From SIG78 sp045533055 (GTDB taxonomy: Bacteria > Verrucomicrobiota > Lentisphaeria > Victivallales > Victivallaceae): a stretch of DNA of 64,000 bases. Of this stretch, positions 18,822 to 26,907 are shown piece after piece. Position numbers and translations under genes: made by a program. The stretch is taken from positions 1-64,000 of the forward strand of contig JAZSHD010000236.1 of assembly GCA_045533055.1 (NCBI GenBank). Direction: 5' to 3'. The notes below the pieces were generated by a model. That model was given only the letters and a program-made list of their open reading frames with translations. It did no database searches and was not told the origin of the DNA. Within the stretch, counting starts at the first letter, position 1; each line of letters begins with the position of its first letter.

Positions 18822-18944
18822 CTCAAATTTACTTTTTGGGATCGAGAATTATATCAGTTTTATAAGAAATTCACACATCGTAAGATGTGTTTTGTGACCC
18901 TGGCAATAATATAACAGTATTAACAGAAATGTCAAATCTGAAAA
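18822..18944 (-). promoter_or_regulatory. CRISPR leader with pre-crRNA promoter candidates
   Basis: This AT-rich stretch lies between csn2 and the first repeat. On the minus strand an extended -10 (TGATATAAT, TATAAT at 18853-18848) would start transcription about 20 bases before the array. A second candidate further up is TTGACA (18935-18930), 16 bp, TATATT (18913-18908). A 7-bp hairpin, ACACATC/GATGTGT with a GTAA loop, lies at 18873-18890. The array end with intact repeats is the one next to this leader, consistent with new spacers being added here. Confidence 0.65.
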
Positions 18945-19610
18945 TCAAATTTCACACAAATCATTGTCAATGAGCAACCGTTCTTCACGAGAAAGTTTTT
19001 TATAAACTTTGTTGTCAATAAGTAAAATATTATGTTCTTTCCGGCAGCAGGTTTCTGTAAAAAGCTCTAATACAGCATCGTCCAAAAAAGAACGGAGATT
19101 TACAAATATAAAAACAGAAGCCAGCCCGTTATCATTCATCAAATCCATATATACCAACAGTTTTTCCGCCAAGTCCGGATAATCTTCTTTTAACTGAATT
19201 CCTGCTGATTTTAACAAAGATGATATCGAAAGTCGTTCCGGCTCCAGTTCTAAATCATTTTGGAAGGCAAGATCATAAATTAATTTTTCAATACTCCCGA
19301 GTATCTGCTGACTCCGCTCGTAAAACTCCTGATTCATTGCCAGTTTTTCCATTTTAGCAAGAATTTTATTCAACAGAGTTTTCTGATTGATTTCGAAAGA
19401 AAAAAGGTCTGCAATCAGGACCAAATTACCGGAAACAGGAATCGGTTTTTCATCGACAGAGAGTACAACAGGACCATCTTCCCCGCAGCTTTGGTGATGC
19501 AAATCGTCGATAAAACGAAAAAACAAACTTGGATTTTCAATCACTAGCGACGGAAAGGTTCCGTTGTTAAACTTGATAACAGACTTGATTTCAGGATAAG
19601 CCAGCTTCAT
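18945..19610 (-). CDS. csn2: Csn2, type II-A spacer-acquisition protein
   Basis: The protein has 221 residues, the usual size for the canonical short Csn2 of type II-A systems (about 220). The N-terminus MKLAYPEIKSVIKFNNGTFPSLVIENP and the later VLSVDEKPIPVSGNLVLIADLFSFEIN match the Csn2 head domain, although overall conservation is low in this family. LLVYMDLMNDNG followed by VFIFVNLRSFLDD fits its P-loop-like fold, which lacks ATPase motifs. Csn2 forms a Ca2+-dependent tetrameric ring that threads on DNA ends during spacer integration with Cas1-Cas2. Its ATG overlaps the cas2 stop by 4 bp, and it lies directly before the leader. Its presence decides subtype II-A rather than II-C. Confidence 0.9.
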   Translation of the reverse strand: MKLAYPEIKSVIKFNNGTFPSLVIENPSLFFRFIDDLHHQSCGEDGPVVLSVDEKPIPVSGNLVLIADLFSFEINQKTLLNKILAKMEKLAMNQEFYERSQQILGSIEKLIYDLAFQNDLELEPERLSISSLLKSAGIQLKEDYPDLAEKLLVYMDLMNDNGLASVFIFVNLRSFLDDAVLELFTETCCRKEHNILLIDNKVYKKLSREERLLIDNDLCEI

Positions 19611-19927
19611 AAAATCACCAATGATTGTTCGGTTGTTACCACATCGCTTTTCATATCACCGACGATAAATGAAATCCCAGAAAATTGTTTTTCCGTAATA
19701 ATCATTGCACAAACCATTCCCTGGGGCGGCTTAAAACTTTCGATTCTAGCCACAACGCTTTTTGCCATTGCTTCGTTGATAACCATACGGCAATACACAG
19801 ACTCCTGCAGCATAAAAAAGCCGTTTAAGATCAAATCATTGCGAATACGCCGATAATTCCGCCGGTTTTCAGAAGTTGCTGTCGGTAAATCAAAAAACAC
19901 CATCAATCTCATAAATCTGTTACTCAT
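19607..19927 (-). CDS. cas2: Cas2
   Basis: The protein has 106 residues with the ferredoxin-like Cas2 fold. The first strand is RLMVFFDLPT, whose aspartate is the conserved metal-binding residue. YRRIRNDLILNGFFMLQESVYCRM gives the following helix and strand, and VCAMIITEKQFSGISFIVG the later ones. Cas2 dimerises as the centre of the Cas1-Cas2 integrase, which inserts new spacers at the leader end of the array. It starts two bases after the cas1 stop and overlaps csn2 by 4 bp, so all three are translated from one message with cas9. Confidence 0.95.
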   Translation of the reverse strand: MSNRFMRLMVFFDLPTATSENRRNYRRIRNDLILNGFFMLQESVYCRMVINEAMAKSVVARIESFKPPQGMVCAMIITEKQFSGISFIVGDMKSDVVTTEQSLVIL

Positions 19928-19929
19928 TT

Positions 19930-20841
19930 TTATGTTACCGGTTCAGTAAAAGTTCGTTTTTTCTGCCATGAACAAAATTTCACAGCAGATAGCTTCCCGA
20001 GAGTAATTGTCTTGAAAATACTTCGGACATAGATCATAATACAATCGTCCAAACGCCGTTGAGTTCCATCAATAAAGAATGGCTGATTGAAAATTTCCAG
20101 CATCCGATGTTTTTCTTTAGAACCGAACTGAATGAATCCACAGGAATCAACCCAACGATCGATCAGAATGCGGAACGGCTCCATCAGGTCGCAGCTCAGA
20201 TTGAAGTGATTAAATGTATTATGATGTGTGATCCCCAACTGAGTGGAATAACCGCTGGAAACGATTTCACGGTTGAATGCCGATAAGATCAATGAATAAC
20301 CGTAGTTCAAAGCGGAATCAACAGCCGATCCATCACCCCGCCTGAATGAATTTCCGAAGATTTTATTGAAATAAACCTTTGCGGCATGACCTTCCCGATT
20401 GCTCATATCTCCGTATTGCAGATTTTTTACATAATCCATCAACATTTCAGACTCGCGGTTCATCTTTTTTTCAGCTAAAAATAATGCCTGATTGCGTATT
20501 TTCTCTGCAATGATTTCTGTCCAAAGCAGTTGGCAAAAATCTGTATTCCACTGAATTTGTTCCCGTAATTTTCCGGAAGACTCTCCATGTCCGTAACATG
20601 GGATCAGTTCTGCACAGGGAGAGTGCTTTTCATCACAGAAAATGACTTTGATCTTCCGTTTTATCAATTCTGCAAGCAGACAGCCCGTCACACAGCAAGA
20701 TGGATTTTCCACAATCAGGGTATTTACCTCATCAAGAAAAACTCGTACGGTATCGTCATCACGACGGATGACAAGATACCCCATGCGGAGATCAAGCTTG
20801 CTGCGTTTCTCAATAACAACTGTCCGGAAGCTCATGATCAA
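19930..20841 (-). CDS. cas1: Cas1 integrase
   Basis: The protein has 303 residues, typical for type II Cas1. The N-terminal beta domain starts FRTVVIEKRSKLDLRMGYLVI. The helical catalytic domain keeps all three metal ligands: Glu in MSNREGHAAKVYF (about residue 149), His in ITHHNTFNHFNLSCDL (about 207) and Glu in DLMEPFRILIDRW (about 222). It catalyses spacer integration with Cas2. Its first ATG lies just two bases after the cas9 stop; a second ATG two codons later is possible. The order cas9-cas1-cas2-csn2 is the standard type II-A arrangement. Confidence 0.97.
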   Translation of the reverse strand: MIMSFRTVVIEKRSKLDLRMGYLVIRRDDDTVRVFLDEVNTLIVENPSCCVTGCLLAELIKRKIKVIFCDEKHSPCAELIPCYGHGESSGKLREQIQWNTDFCQLLWTEIIAEKIRNQALFLAEKKMNRESEMLMDYVKNLQYGDMSNREGHAAKVYFNKIFGNSFRRGDGSAVDSALNYGYSLILSAFNREIVSSGYSTQLGITHHNTFNHFNLSCDLMEPFRILIDRWVDSCGFIQFGSKEKHRMLEIFNQPFFIDGTQRRLDDCIMIYVRSIFKTITLGKLSAVKFCSWQKKRTFTEPVT

Positions 20842-20843
20842 AC

Positions 20844-23800
20844 TCAGATCAAATCAAGAAGATTGACACTCTTTGTTTCATGCAAACCGCTGGCATCAGA
20901 GTAAACAATCCGAACCGTTGAAAATGTTTTTTTCCAGTTTGACAAACTACTGGGGAGTGTTGTTACCGCAGCATTCTCAACACCACCGATCGAACTCAAA
21001 TCGACTCCAGAACCACTGCTTCTGCCCATACATTTGATAATTCCCAATAATATTTCAGCTTGTTTTTCCGGGGGAAGTGCAATAAACTTATCGCGTCCTT
21101 TTTCAAGATATTCCAGGGGATTTGCTGGTCGCTTGGCAAACATTCCTGTCCGCAATTTATCCGTTAAGGCATCATAAAGTTCTACATTGCTGTCCACAGA
21201 AAATTTATCATACTCTTCGGAATACATAAATTTTGGATTTTTACGTTTTTTCTCATAGAATGATTCCAAACGTTTGATGTACCGTTCCCAATAACTATCC
21301 AATAACAAAGGCGAAGCGATTCCTACACCAAGTTTACTTCCACCACTGCTTTTCCCGTTAAGGATGAACCGCAACCCATTATCGACCTCAAAAACAGTTT
21401 TGATCTTGATCGGTTTTATTCCCAGCGGGAACTTGACAGTAAAGTCTTTTTTCCCTGTCGGATCAATAAAGATTTTTACATACATCTCAGCAAAAGCCTT
21501 ATCGTTCAAGTACTTATCTGCAATCATCAAATCAACCGGGACAAGAGTCAACTCTTTTTTAGTTTTCTTTTTTACAGTTTCTTCAGTTAAAACGAAAGAG
21601 AAAAATGCCGCTGCTGCTTTTCTGTAACCGCCATAAATTTCCGTCGGCTTCCCTTTTTTCAAAGGAATCAATCCAGATGTTGCAGGTTTGGGAGTCTGAT
21701 CAAACAAACCTCCATGCTGGCAGAAAGTATAATTTGTAAAATGCATATAATTCCGTTTCAGGATATTTTTTACTTGAGCAATATTTCTGCTGCCATCCCA
21801 AATAATTTCGCTGTGCCTGTTTTTAAGGCGGCTTTTCTCTCCGAATACAACTTTTGTCTTTACACTGTATTCGTCAGAATGTTCCATAAAATAGTTGCGG
21901 GTGAAATATTCATGCCAGACATTTCCGACAACAATATTGAGATACGCATCTTTTCCATGATGCAAATCATTGACAACACGAGATTTCACCAGATCGAATT
22001 CATGTCGAAAATCAGAAACCAGTCCGGCTTTGACGTAAACGATTTCGGTGTCCGGATAACGCTCTTTCAGCAATTCTGTTAAGACTTTTGTTGACTGTCT
22101 GTTTTCCACCAGCTGCCGATTGATGAAGCCCCATTTTTCATCTTCAGAGAACGAAGTGGAACGAGTCAAACGGAAAAATTTTTCATCAGAGATCAAACCA
22201 TTATCTTTCAAATATTTCCAGAACGGCGTCATTTTTTTGCGGATATCTGCATTCAGCGGGTAAGCATCACTCTTCGCACCATTGATTTCACTGCGAACCA
22301 GAACGAGGTTATTCAGAAGGCTGTCATCTTTCACCTTTGACTGCGGATAGATATGCTCTTTATTGCAAAGAGAAAGACCCGTGATTGATATGGATTCCCC
22401 TGTATACATATCCCGCCCAAGCTGCATGAAATACAGATAAAGAGTATCTTTTTGCAATGCAGCTTCGTCATAGCTGTCAAGTTCCTTACTGAGTCTTCTG
22501 ATATCATCATCGGCTATACTTTCATAAAGTTTTTTCAGACTGACAATGCGTGAAAGTTTCCTTTTCCCTTTTTCCTTGCTGTCAACATCGCGAGCCATTT
22601 CCACAAAAATTTTCCGCGGAGCTTTTCCCATAGTCTTTACAATCTCATCAAGGATGGTAAAGGTACGGATGATCGGGCGTTTGACAGCGTTGGAAACATA
22701 CATTTCATCAAGTCGATTCGTAAGCGACTGCGGTCTTTCGGAATAATATTCCCGTCTGGCAGCATCCACCATCTTCCGGAATGGATATTTATCACTCATC
22801 AACTGCTGTAGATTGAGATTGTATTCCCACATCATGTTGATGATGGAAAGTTTTCCTCCGGTTTTAACATCAAAATGCCCCGGTTCCGTCAGAAACTTTC
22901 TGGAAAGTCTTCCAAAACCCTGAAATTTTTTGAACGAGAGTTTTTTGACATCATCGTCTGATAGTTTTTGGAATTTTTTCAAATAATTGCGGTACCGGAG
23001 ATTATCTTCCGTAAAAGATCTTTGGTGAATGATCTCTTCAGCTTCTGACTCTGTAAGTTTTTTCTCTTCAAAAAAAGGGTTAAAAATCTTCCAGCTGCTC
23101 AAAGAAGCCGTAATCGTATCATCAATTCCAGTTATACAGCTTTCATCCAATTCATTATAAAGATTGTTGGATTTCAAACAATTGAGTATTGTCTTTTTCG
23201 TAATCTTACTGTATTTGAAGAACAAATCATACAGCAACTGCTTGCATTTTGTTGTTACTGGAGCACCATTAATATGAATTGCGTTCAATAGATTTAACAC
23301 CTCAAAACGCTGATACAGCAGAGAATGTTTCGGTAAAACTTCTTCATTGGGTAAATAGGTGCACTTATTGCACATTCGTTTGATGAAAGCTTCTTCGCTG
23401 GCTTCAAGATCAACTTTCTTTTCAAAATTCCACGGCAGAATCTTTCCCTCAGTTTTTCGTTTCAGCCAGGCAAAATTGCTGTGAGAGTTCAGAGGCCCGA
23501 CAAAATACGGTATCTTGAATTCCATAATAGAAAGGATTTTATTTTTAACGGATAAACCATCTTTATCGCATTCCAAAAGGAACGGTAAATATCCGGAAGC
23601 TTTGCTTAGCAGATTATTCAATTCATTCCAATACAACTGATAAGGAACCGTTCTGTTATTAGTGACAACCTGTTTCGGCAGGAATTTATTTGACAAAATA
23701 TCCAGCCCAATCTGATCAAAAAGACTTTGATCTGCGGAATCTTCAATCACCATATTTTTAAGTTTTGATTTGAGAAAGTTATAAAAATCTTCTGAATTGG

Positions 23801-24920
23801 CTCTTTTTTCTGCAGAACCGATATATGATACATAATTGGCTCTACTTTTGGTGTTGCGGAAAATTTCCTGAAAACCCTGTTTCGTCAAATACTTTTTTAC
23901 AAGATATTTCAGCTGTTTCAAGTCAGACTTGTGCTTTTCATAAATCTTCACTTTTGAATCAGAAATGTTCTTCCCGCCGCCAATAATATCCGCAAGAATT
24001 GACCAATCAAAAACTTTTTTCATAAGAAGCAGCAGTGCTGCATCCTCTTCAGACAACTCAGAAAGCATTTCTGCAATTTTTTCATCATCAGAATCAAGCA
24101 GAATTTTTATATCTTCATACTTGGCAGAGGGAAAGAGTTTTGCAGCTTTCGTTTCCAAGCCGCACAGCAGCCGCAAGAATTCATTTTCATCAATCCAAGG
24201 TAATTCGTCTGAGGAAAGAGCTTTTTTAAATTTTTTGACCTGAAGAAATTCCGCAACTTTTTTCCCTTTATCAGATCTTGTCGACGCCGATTTCAAAATA
24301 TTTCCGATGTCAGTGATTTTTACGCCAAGATGTTTCCACGAAAAGATATATCCATTATCTTCGACATAATTTTCCAATTCGTTGTAGACAGACTGAAAAT
24401 CAATTAATTCATCAACTTTTTCTTTTGCAACTTCACAGAAAAAATGTCCCCTGTGAACAACCAGCCAGGCACAGGCAAGATATACAAGACGAACATCATG
24501 CGGAGAATCGGAATCCATCAGTTCGGAAATAAGATGATGAATTGTTGGATACTGCTTATAAAAATCAACATCTGTGTATTCAGAATCAGAGAAGATCGCA
24601 AAACGGGGTTCTGAGGCATCTTTTTGCAGAGCACTGCAGTCGATCCGCTTAAAAAAGTTCCGGTCAACTTTGTCGATTTCTACTGAAAAAAGTTCCCGCA
24701 AAAGCTGTACCCTCTGCTGCCTGCGGTCAAGACGTCTCCTGGCGGCACGATGAGTCCGGCGTTCTTCTGCCAAGTTTGCAGTTTCAAAAAGATGGACACC
24801 CCATATCGGATGCTGCTGGTACTTGATCAAATCATAATTTGTCTCCGTTACAGCGTACCCGGTCGAATTGGTCCCAACATCAAATCCGACAAAATAATCA
24901 AGATTTTTTTGATTTTTCAT
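20844..24920 (-). CDS. cas9: Cas9, RNA-guided DNA endonuclease (type II-A)
   Basis: The protein has 1358 residues, close to the 1368 of Streptococcus pyogenes Cas9. RuvC-I is VGFDVGTNSTGYAV with Asp14. The arginine-rich bridge helix is RRTHRAARRRLDRRQQR at 54-70. RuvC-II is KIFVEMARD with Glu774. The HNH site is KEHIYPQSKVKDDS with His856 and Asn880. RuvC-III is NDLHHGKDAYLN with His988 and Asp991. All nuclease residues are intact, so the protein should be active. Residues beyond about 1120 form the PAM-interacting region, whose specificity cannot be read by eye. The gene appears more AT-rich than the flanking hydrolase genes, consistent with acquisition by transfer. The start follows a weak A/G-rich ribosome site. 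Confidence 0.98.
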   Translation of the reverse strand: MKNQKNLDYFVGFDVGTNSTGYAVTETNYDLIKYQQHPIWGVHLFETANLAEERRTHRAARRRLDRRQQRVQLLRELFSVEIDKVDRNFFKRIDCSALQKDASEPRFAIFSDSEYTDVDFYKQYPTIHHLISELMDSDSPHDVRLVYLACAWLVVHRGHFFCEVAKEKVDELIDFQSVYNELENYVEDNGYIFSWKHLGVKITDIGNILKSASTRSDKGKKVAEFLQVKKFKKALSSDELPWIDENEFLRLLCGLETKAAKLFPSAKYEDIKILLDSDDEKIAEMLSELSEEDAALLLLMKKVFDWSILADIIGGGKNISDSKVKIYEKHKSDLKQLKYLVKKYLTKQGFQEIFRNTKSRANYVSYIGSAEKRANSEDFYNFLKSKLKNMVIEDSADQSLFDQIGLDILSNKFLPKQVVTNNRTVPYQLYWNELNNLLSKASGYLPFLLECDKDGLSVKNKILSIMEFKIPYFVGPLNSHSNFAWLKRKTEGKILPWNFEKKVDLEASEEAFIKRMCNKCTYLPNEEVLPKHSLLYQRFEVLNLLNAIHINGAPVTTKCKQLLYDLFFKYSKITKKTILNCLKSNNLYNELDESCITGIDDTITASLSSWKIFNPFFEEKKLTESEAEEIIHQRSFTEDNLRYRNYLKKFQKLSDDDVKKLSFKKFQGFGRLSRKFLTEPGHFDVKTGGKLSIINMMWEYNLNLQQLMSDKYPFRKMVDAARREYYSERPQSLTNRLDEMYVSNAVKRPIIRTFTILDEIVKTMGKAPRKIFVEMARDVDSKEKGKRKLSRIVSLKKLYESIADDDIRRLSKELDSYDEAALQKDTLYLYFMQLGRDMYTGESISITGLSLCNKEHIYPQSKVKDDSLLNNLVLVRSEINGAKSDAYPLNADIRKKMTPFWKYLKDNGLISDEKFFRLTRSTSFSEDEKWGFINRQLVENRQSTKVLTELLKERYPDTEIVYVKAGLVSDFRHEFDLVKSRVVNDLHHGKDAYLNIVVGNVWHEYFTRNYFMEHSDEYSVKTKVVFGEKSRLKNRHSEIIWDGSRNIAQVKNILKRNYMHFTNYTFCQHGGLFDQTPKPATSGLIPLKKGKPTEIYGGYRKAAAAFFSFVLTEETVKKKTKKELTLVPVDLMIADKYLNDKAFAEMYVKIFIDPTGKKDFTVKFPLGIKPIKIKTVFEVDNGLRFILNGKSSGGSKLGVGIASPLLLDSYWERYIKRLESFYEKKRKNPKFMYSEEYDKFSVDSNVELYDALTDKLRTGMFAKRPANPLEYLEKGRDKFIALPPEKQAEILLGIIKCMGRSSGSGVDLSSIGGVENAAVTTLPSSLSNWKKTFSTVRIVYSDASGLHETKSVNLLDLI

Positions 24921-24948
24921 TTGACTTTTTTCTTTTCTATGTTATCTT
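24921..24948 (+). promoter_or_regulatory. tracrRNA promoter candidate, overlapping the cas9 5' region
   Basis: TTGACT at 24921-24926 is separated by 16 bp from TATCTT at 24943-24948, placing a start near 24955, just before the anti-repeat. The -35 touches the cas9 start codon. On the other strand TACAAT (24958-24953) could be the cas9 -10, which would make the two divergent promoters overlap and compete. Confidence 0.5.
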
Positions 24949-24954
24949 AACAAT

Positions 24955-25072
24955 TGTAGTCTGTGACCCCTATAAAACTGCACTACGAGTTCAAATAAAA
25001 ATTTATTCAAATCATTAGCACAAGCTAAATGCACGTTGGTGCATCTTTATTTGAGAGCTCTTTTCCCTTTTT
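24955..25072 (+). ncRNA. tracrRNA
   Basis: Bases 24965-24986 are identical over 22 nt to the CRISPR repeat as written on the plus strand, so the transcript is complementary to the crRNA. GAGU (24987-24990) then forms a bulge opposite GA of the crRNA, and UCAAAU (24991-24996) pairs with its 5' GUUUGA. This is the same upper stem, bulge and lower stem plan as in S. pyogenes. Downstream hairpins are TTAGC-ACAA-GCTAA (25015-25028) and ATGCAC-GTTG-GTGCAT (25029-25044). T-rich tracts at 25061-25072 probably end the RNA. It lies beside cas9 and is transcribed away from it. Ends are estimated. Confidence 0.92.
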
Positions 25073-25103
25073 GTATTTTATTGTTCTGTTACTATACTCT
25101 ACA

Positions 25104-25128
25104 AGAGTGGACTTCTTTAGTCCACTCT
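25104..25128. other. perfect 10-bp hairpin downstream of the tracrRNA
   Basis: AGAGTGGACT (25104-25113) and AGTCCACTCT (25119-25128) flank a five-base loop. No T-run follows directly on either strand, so it is not a standard terminator. It could stabilise the end of a longer tracrRNA or of the minus-strand message entering from the RhuM gene. The rest of the gap to 25165 is AT-rich without further structure. Confidence 0.4.
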
Positions 25129-25165
25129 ATGAAAAAATCAGGAAAATTTTTTATTATTTCATTTT

Positions 25166-25235
25166 TTACCGGGTTTCCGGGATGACCTCCAGCCAGTAGT
25201 TATTGGGCACACTTGTCATAACAGATAGTCCCCCA
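25166..25235 (-). pseudogene. VOC (glyoxalase) gene 3'-end remnant between RhuM and the CRISPR-Cas locus
   Basis: On the minus strand this encodes SVPNNYWLEVIPETR and a stop directly after the RhuM stop codon. It matches the end of the intact VOC gene at 26.3 kb over about 13 codons, with scattered silent changes. The 30 bp between the RhuM stop and the matching part (ACTATCTGTTAT, ACAAGTGTGCC) is shared almost base for base with the remnant at 9.3 kb. The VOC gene body is absent. Confidence 0.65.
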
Positions 25236-26252
25236 TTATTCATCTTTTGGACGGTTGCGGAGCGATTCTTCAAGCAGTTTCAACTCCTGTAAATCTTCCC
25301 AATCAGCCTGTTTGGCGGCTTCTGTTTTACGCCTTTGGCTGAATACTTCGTAGCGTTCGCTTACGATTGTTTTCATCTCATTATTGCTGATTGAACCCGC
25401 GTTGTTCAATATTTCAAAACCGTTGAACTCCAATAACTGATTGACATTATTCCGCCAAAAATTCATGGTTAGAGAACGACGATTTTTGATCCGCAATTCA
25501 GCCGACTCCAAAAAGATCATGACCAGGCGGTTAAGTGAATCTATTTCATCCCGGCTTAAAAAGTTTTTAGCAATAAATATATCCCCTTTGCGGACGATCG
25601 ATCCAGCCCAACTGGTCGCACCGAAATTTGGCAGTTCGGCTTGGGCTCGTTGAACAATGATCTCTGCAGCTGTAAGATGAGTTACCGCATAAAGCAGTTT
25701 ATTCTGCGTTTCAGCAAAGAACATCTGGGTCGATTTGTCAGTAGCATCGTAATCACTGCTCAAACTGAATAATTCCCGAACCTTTTGGTAAAAGCGTTTT
25801 TCCGAAGCCCGAATCTCCCGGATGCGTTCCAGCAATTCATCAAAATAATCAGGGCGACCGTCAGGATTTTTCAAACGGTCATCGTCAATGACAAAACCTT
25901 TCCGCATAAATTCAACAAGATTGCGGTTCGCCCATTGCCGGAATTGCACGCCCCGCTTGCTCCGCACCCGAAACCCAATGGCAAGGATCATATCAAGGGA
26001 ATAATAAGCCACATTGTAATCTTTGCCGTCGGCGGCAGTTGTTAAATAAAACTTAACAACTGAATTTTCTTGCAACTCATTGTCTTCAAATATGTTGGAT
26101 ATGTGGGTTGAGATGTTAGCTTTGGAGGTGGCAAAAAGTTCAGCCAACTGATTTTGGTTCAGCCAAACACTGCCGTCTTTAGCCAATAAAGAGATATTCA
26201 CCTTGCCGTCAGAGGTTGAATAAATGATGATTTCTTCTGAACTATTGTCCAT
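25236..26252 (-). CDS. RhuM family protein
   Basis: The protein has 338 residues. The N-terminal 120 residues match the RhuM (virulence_RhuM) family: GKVNISLLAKDGSVWLNQNQLAELF, SKANISTHISNIFEDNEL, YNVAYYSLDMILAIGFRVRSKRG and QFRQWANRNL. The first part resembles a DNA-binding helix-turn-helix domain. The C-terminal half is helical and carries FAETQNKLLYAVTHLTAAEI and TMNFWRNNVNQLLEF, typical of long RhuM proteins. The biochemical function is unknown; relatives are often found on islands and near restriction or toxin genes. It starts 22 bp after the VOC stop and is probably translated from the same message. A VOC 3'-end remnant follows it. Confidence 0.88.
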   Translation of the reverse strand: MDNSSEEIIIYSTSDGKVNISLLAKDGSVWLNQNQLAELFATSKANISTHISNIFEDNELQENSVVKFYLTTAADGKDYNVAYYSLDMILAIGFRVRSKRGVQFRQWANRNLVEFMRKGFVIDDDRLKNPDGRPDYFDELLERIREIRASEKRFYQKVRELFSLSSDYDATDKSTQMFFAETQNKLLYAVTHLTAAEIIVQRAQAELPNFGATSWAGSIVRKGDIFIAKNFLSRDEIDSLNRLVMIFLESAELRIKNRRSLTMNFWRNNVNQLLEFNGFEILNNAGSISNNEMKTIVSERYEVFSQRRKTEAAKQADWEDLQELKLLEESLRNRPKDE

Positions 26253-26274
26253 ACTATTGTCTTTCTGAAAATCA

Positions 26275-26649
26275 TCAATACCGGTTTTCCGGGATGACTT
26301 CGAGCCAGTAGTTGTTTGGGTCGGTCACGAAGTAAATTCCCATTTCGGGGTTTTCGTAGCAGATGCAGCCCATTTCTTCGTGGCGTTTGTGGGCTCCTTC
26401 GTAATCATCGACCTTGAATGCCAAATGAAATTCGTTGTCGCCGAGGTCGTATGGGCGATCCATTTCCCGCAGCCAGGTCAACTCAAGCTGATGGCTTGAA
26501 TTGCCGTCTTCCAGATATACGATGATAAAGCTGCCGTCTTTAGCGTTGATGCGGCGGACTTCGTGCATATCAAAAGCATCCTGATAAAATTTAATGCTCT
26601 TGTCAAGGTCAAAAACGTTCAAATTGTTGTGAACCATCCGGAATTTCAT
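26275..26649 (-). CDS. VOC family protein, glyoxalase I-like
   Basis: The protein has 124 residues. The ATG at 26649 follows AGGAGA at proper distance; an in-frame extension to 26697 lacks such a site. The four metal ligands of glyoxalase I (lactoylglutathione lyase) are all present: His in MVHNNLNV near residue 7, Glu in HQLELTWL near 58, His in NEFHLAFKV near 75 and Glu in NYWLEVIPENRY at the end. The enzyme would isomerise the methylglyoxal-thiol hemithioacetal, or act as a related VOC enzyme. Its 3' end is repeated as three truncated copies in this window, making it the likely intact source or target of a recombination site. Confidence 0.88.
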   Translation of the reverse strand: MKFRMVHNNLNVFDLDKSIKFYQDAFDMHEVRRINAKDGSFIIVYLEDGNSSHQLELTWLREMDRPYDLGDNEFHLAFKVDDYEGAHKRHEEMGCICYENPEMGIYFVTDPNNYWLEVIPENRY

Positions 26650-26862
26650 AGAAAATCTCTCCTGTTTTAATGTATTGCAAACAAAACATAATACCACAAC
26701 ACCCTAAATGCAAATTCGGAATGTTTTTTCTTGCTGATATTTAACTTCTTTTTTATCGATGCTGTCTGGGGATGGGCTAAACACGGAGAATGAACAACTG
26801 ATATTTTTTATTATGAAAAAGTTAAATTTTCACAATATATGAGATTATTTTTTCGTTTGAGG

Positions 26863-26896
26863 TTGATTTTTTACTTGAACAGTGTTATTTTATAAC
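26863..26896 (+). promoter_or_regulatory. DeoR-gene promoter with palindromic operator candidate
   Basis: TTGATT (26863-26868), 17 bp, TATTTT (26886-26891). The -10 is inside a perfect palindrome, GTTAT-TTT-ATAAC at 26884-26896, which ends two bases before GGAGG. This position suits autorepression by the DeoR protein encoded immediately downstream. Confidence 0.4.
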
Positions 26897-26907
26897 ATGG
26901 AGGAGTT

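Noticed and set aside
24035..24229. Short plus-strand frames inside cas9
   Set aside because: They are antisense shadows with no ribosome site, and cas9 is intact across this region.
25104..25128. Hairpin taken as a tracrRNA or RhuM terminator
   Set aside because: The stem is perfect but no T-run follows on either strand, so a terminator call is not supported; kept only as an unexplained hairpin.
17583..26700. Integrase, transposase or tRNA gene that could explain the island borders
   Set aside because: None was found on either strand between the VOC tails or nearby. The insertion model therefore rests only on the repeated VOC 3' ends.
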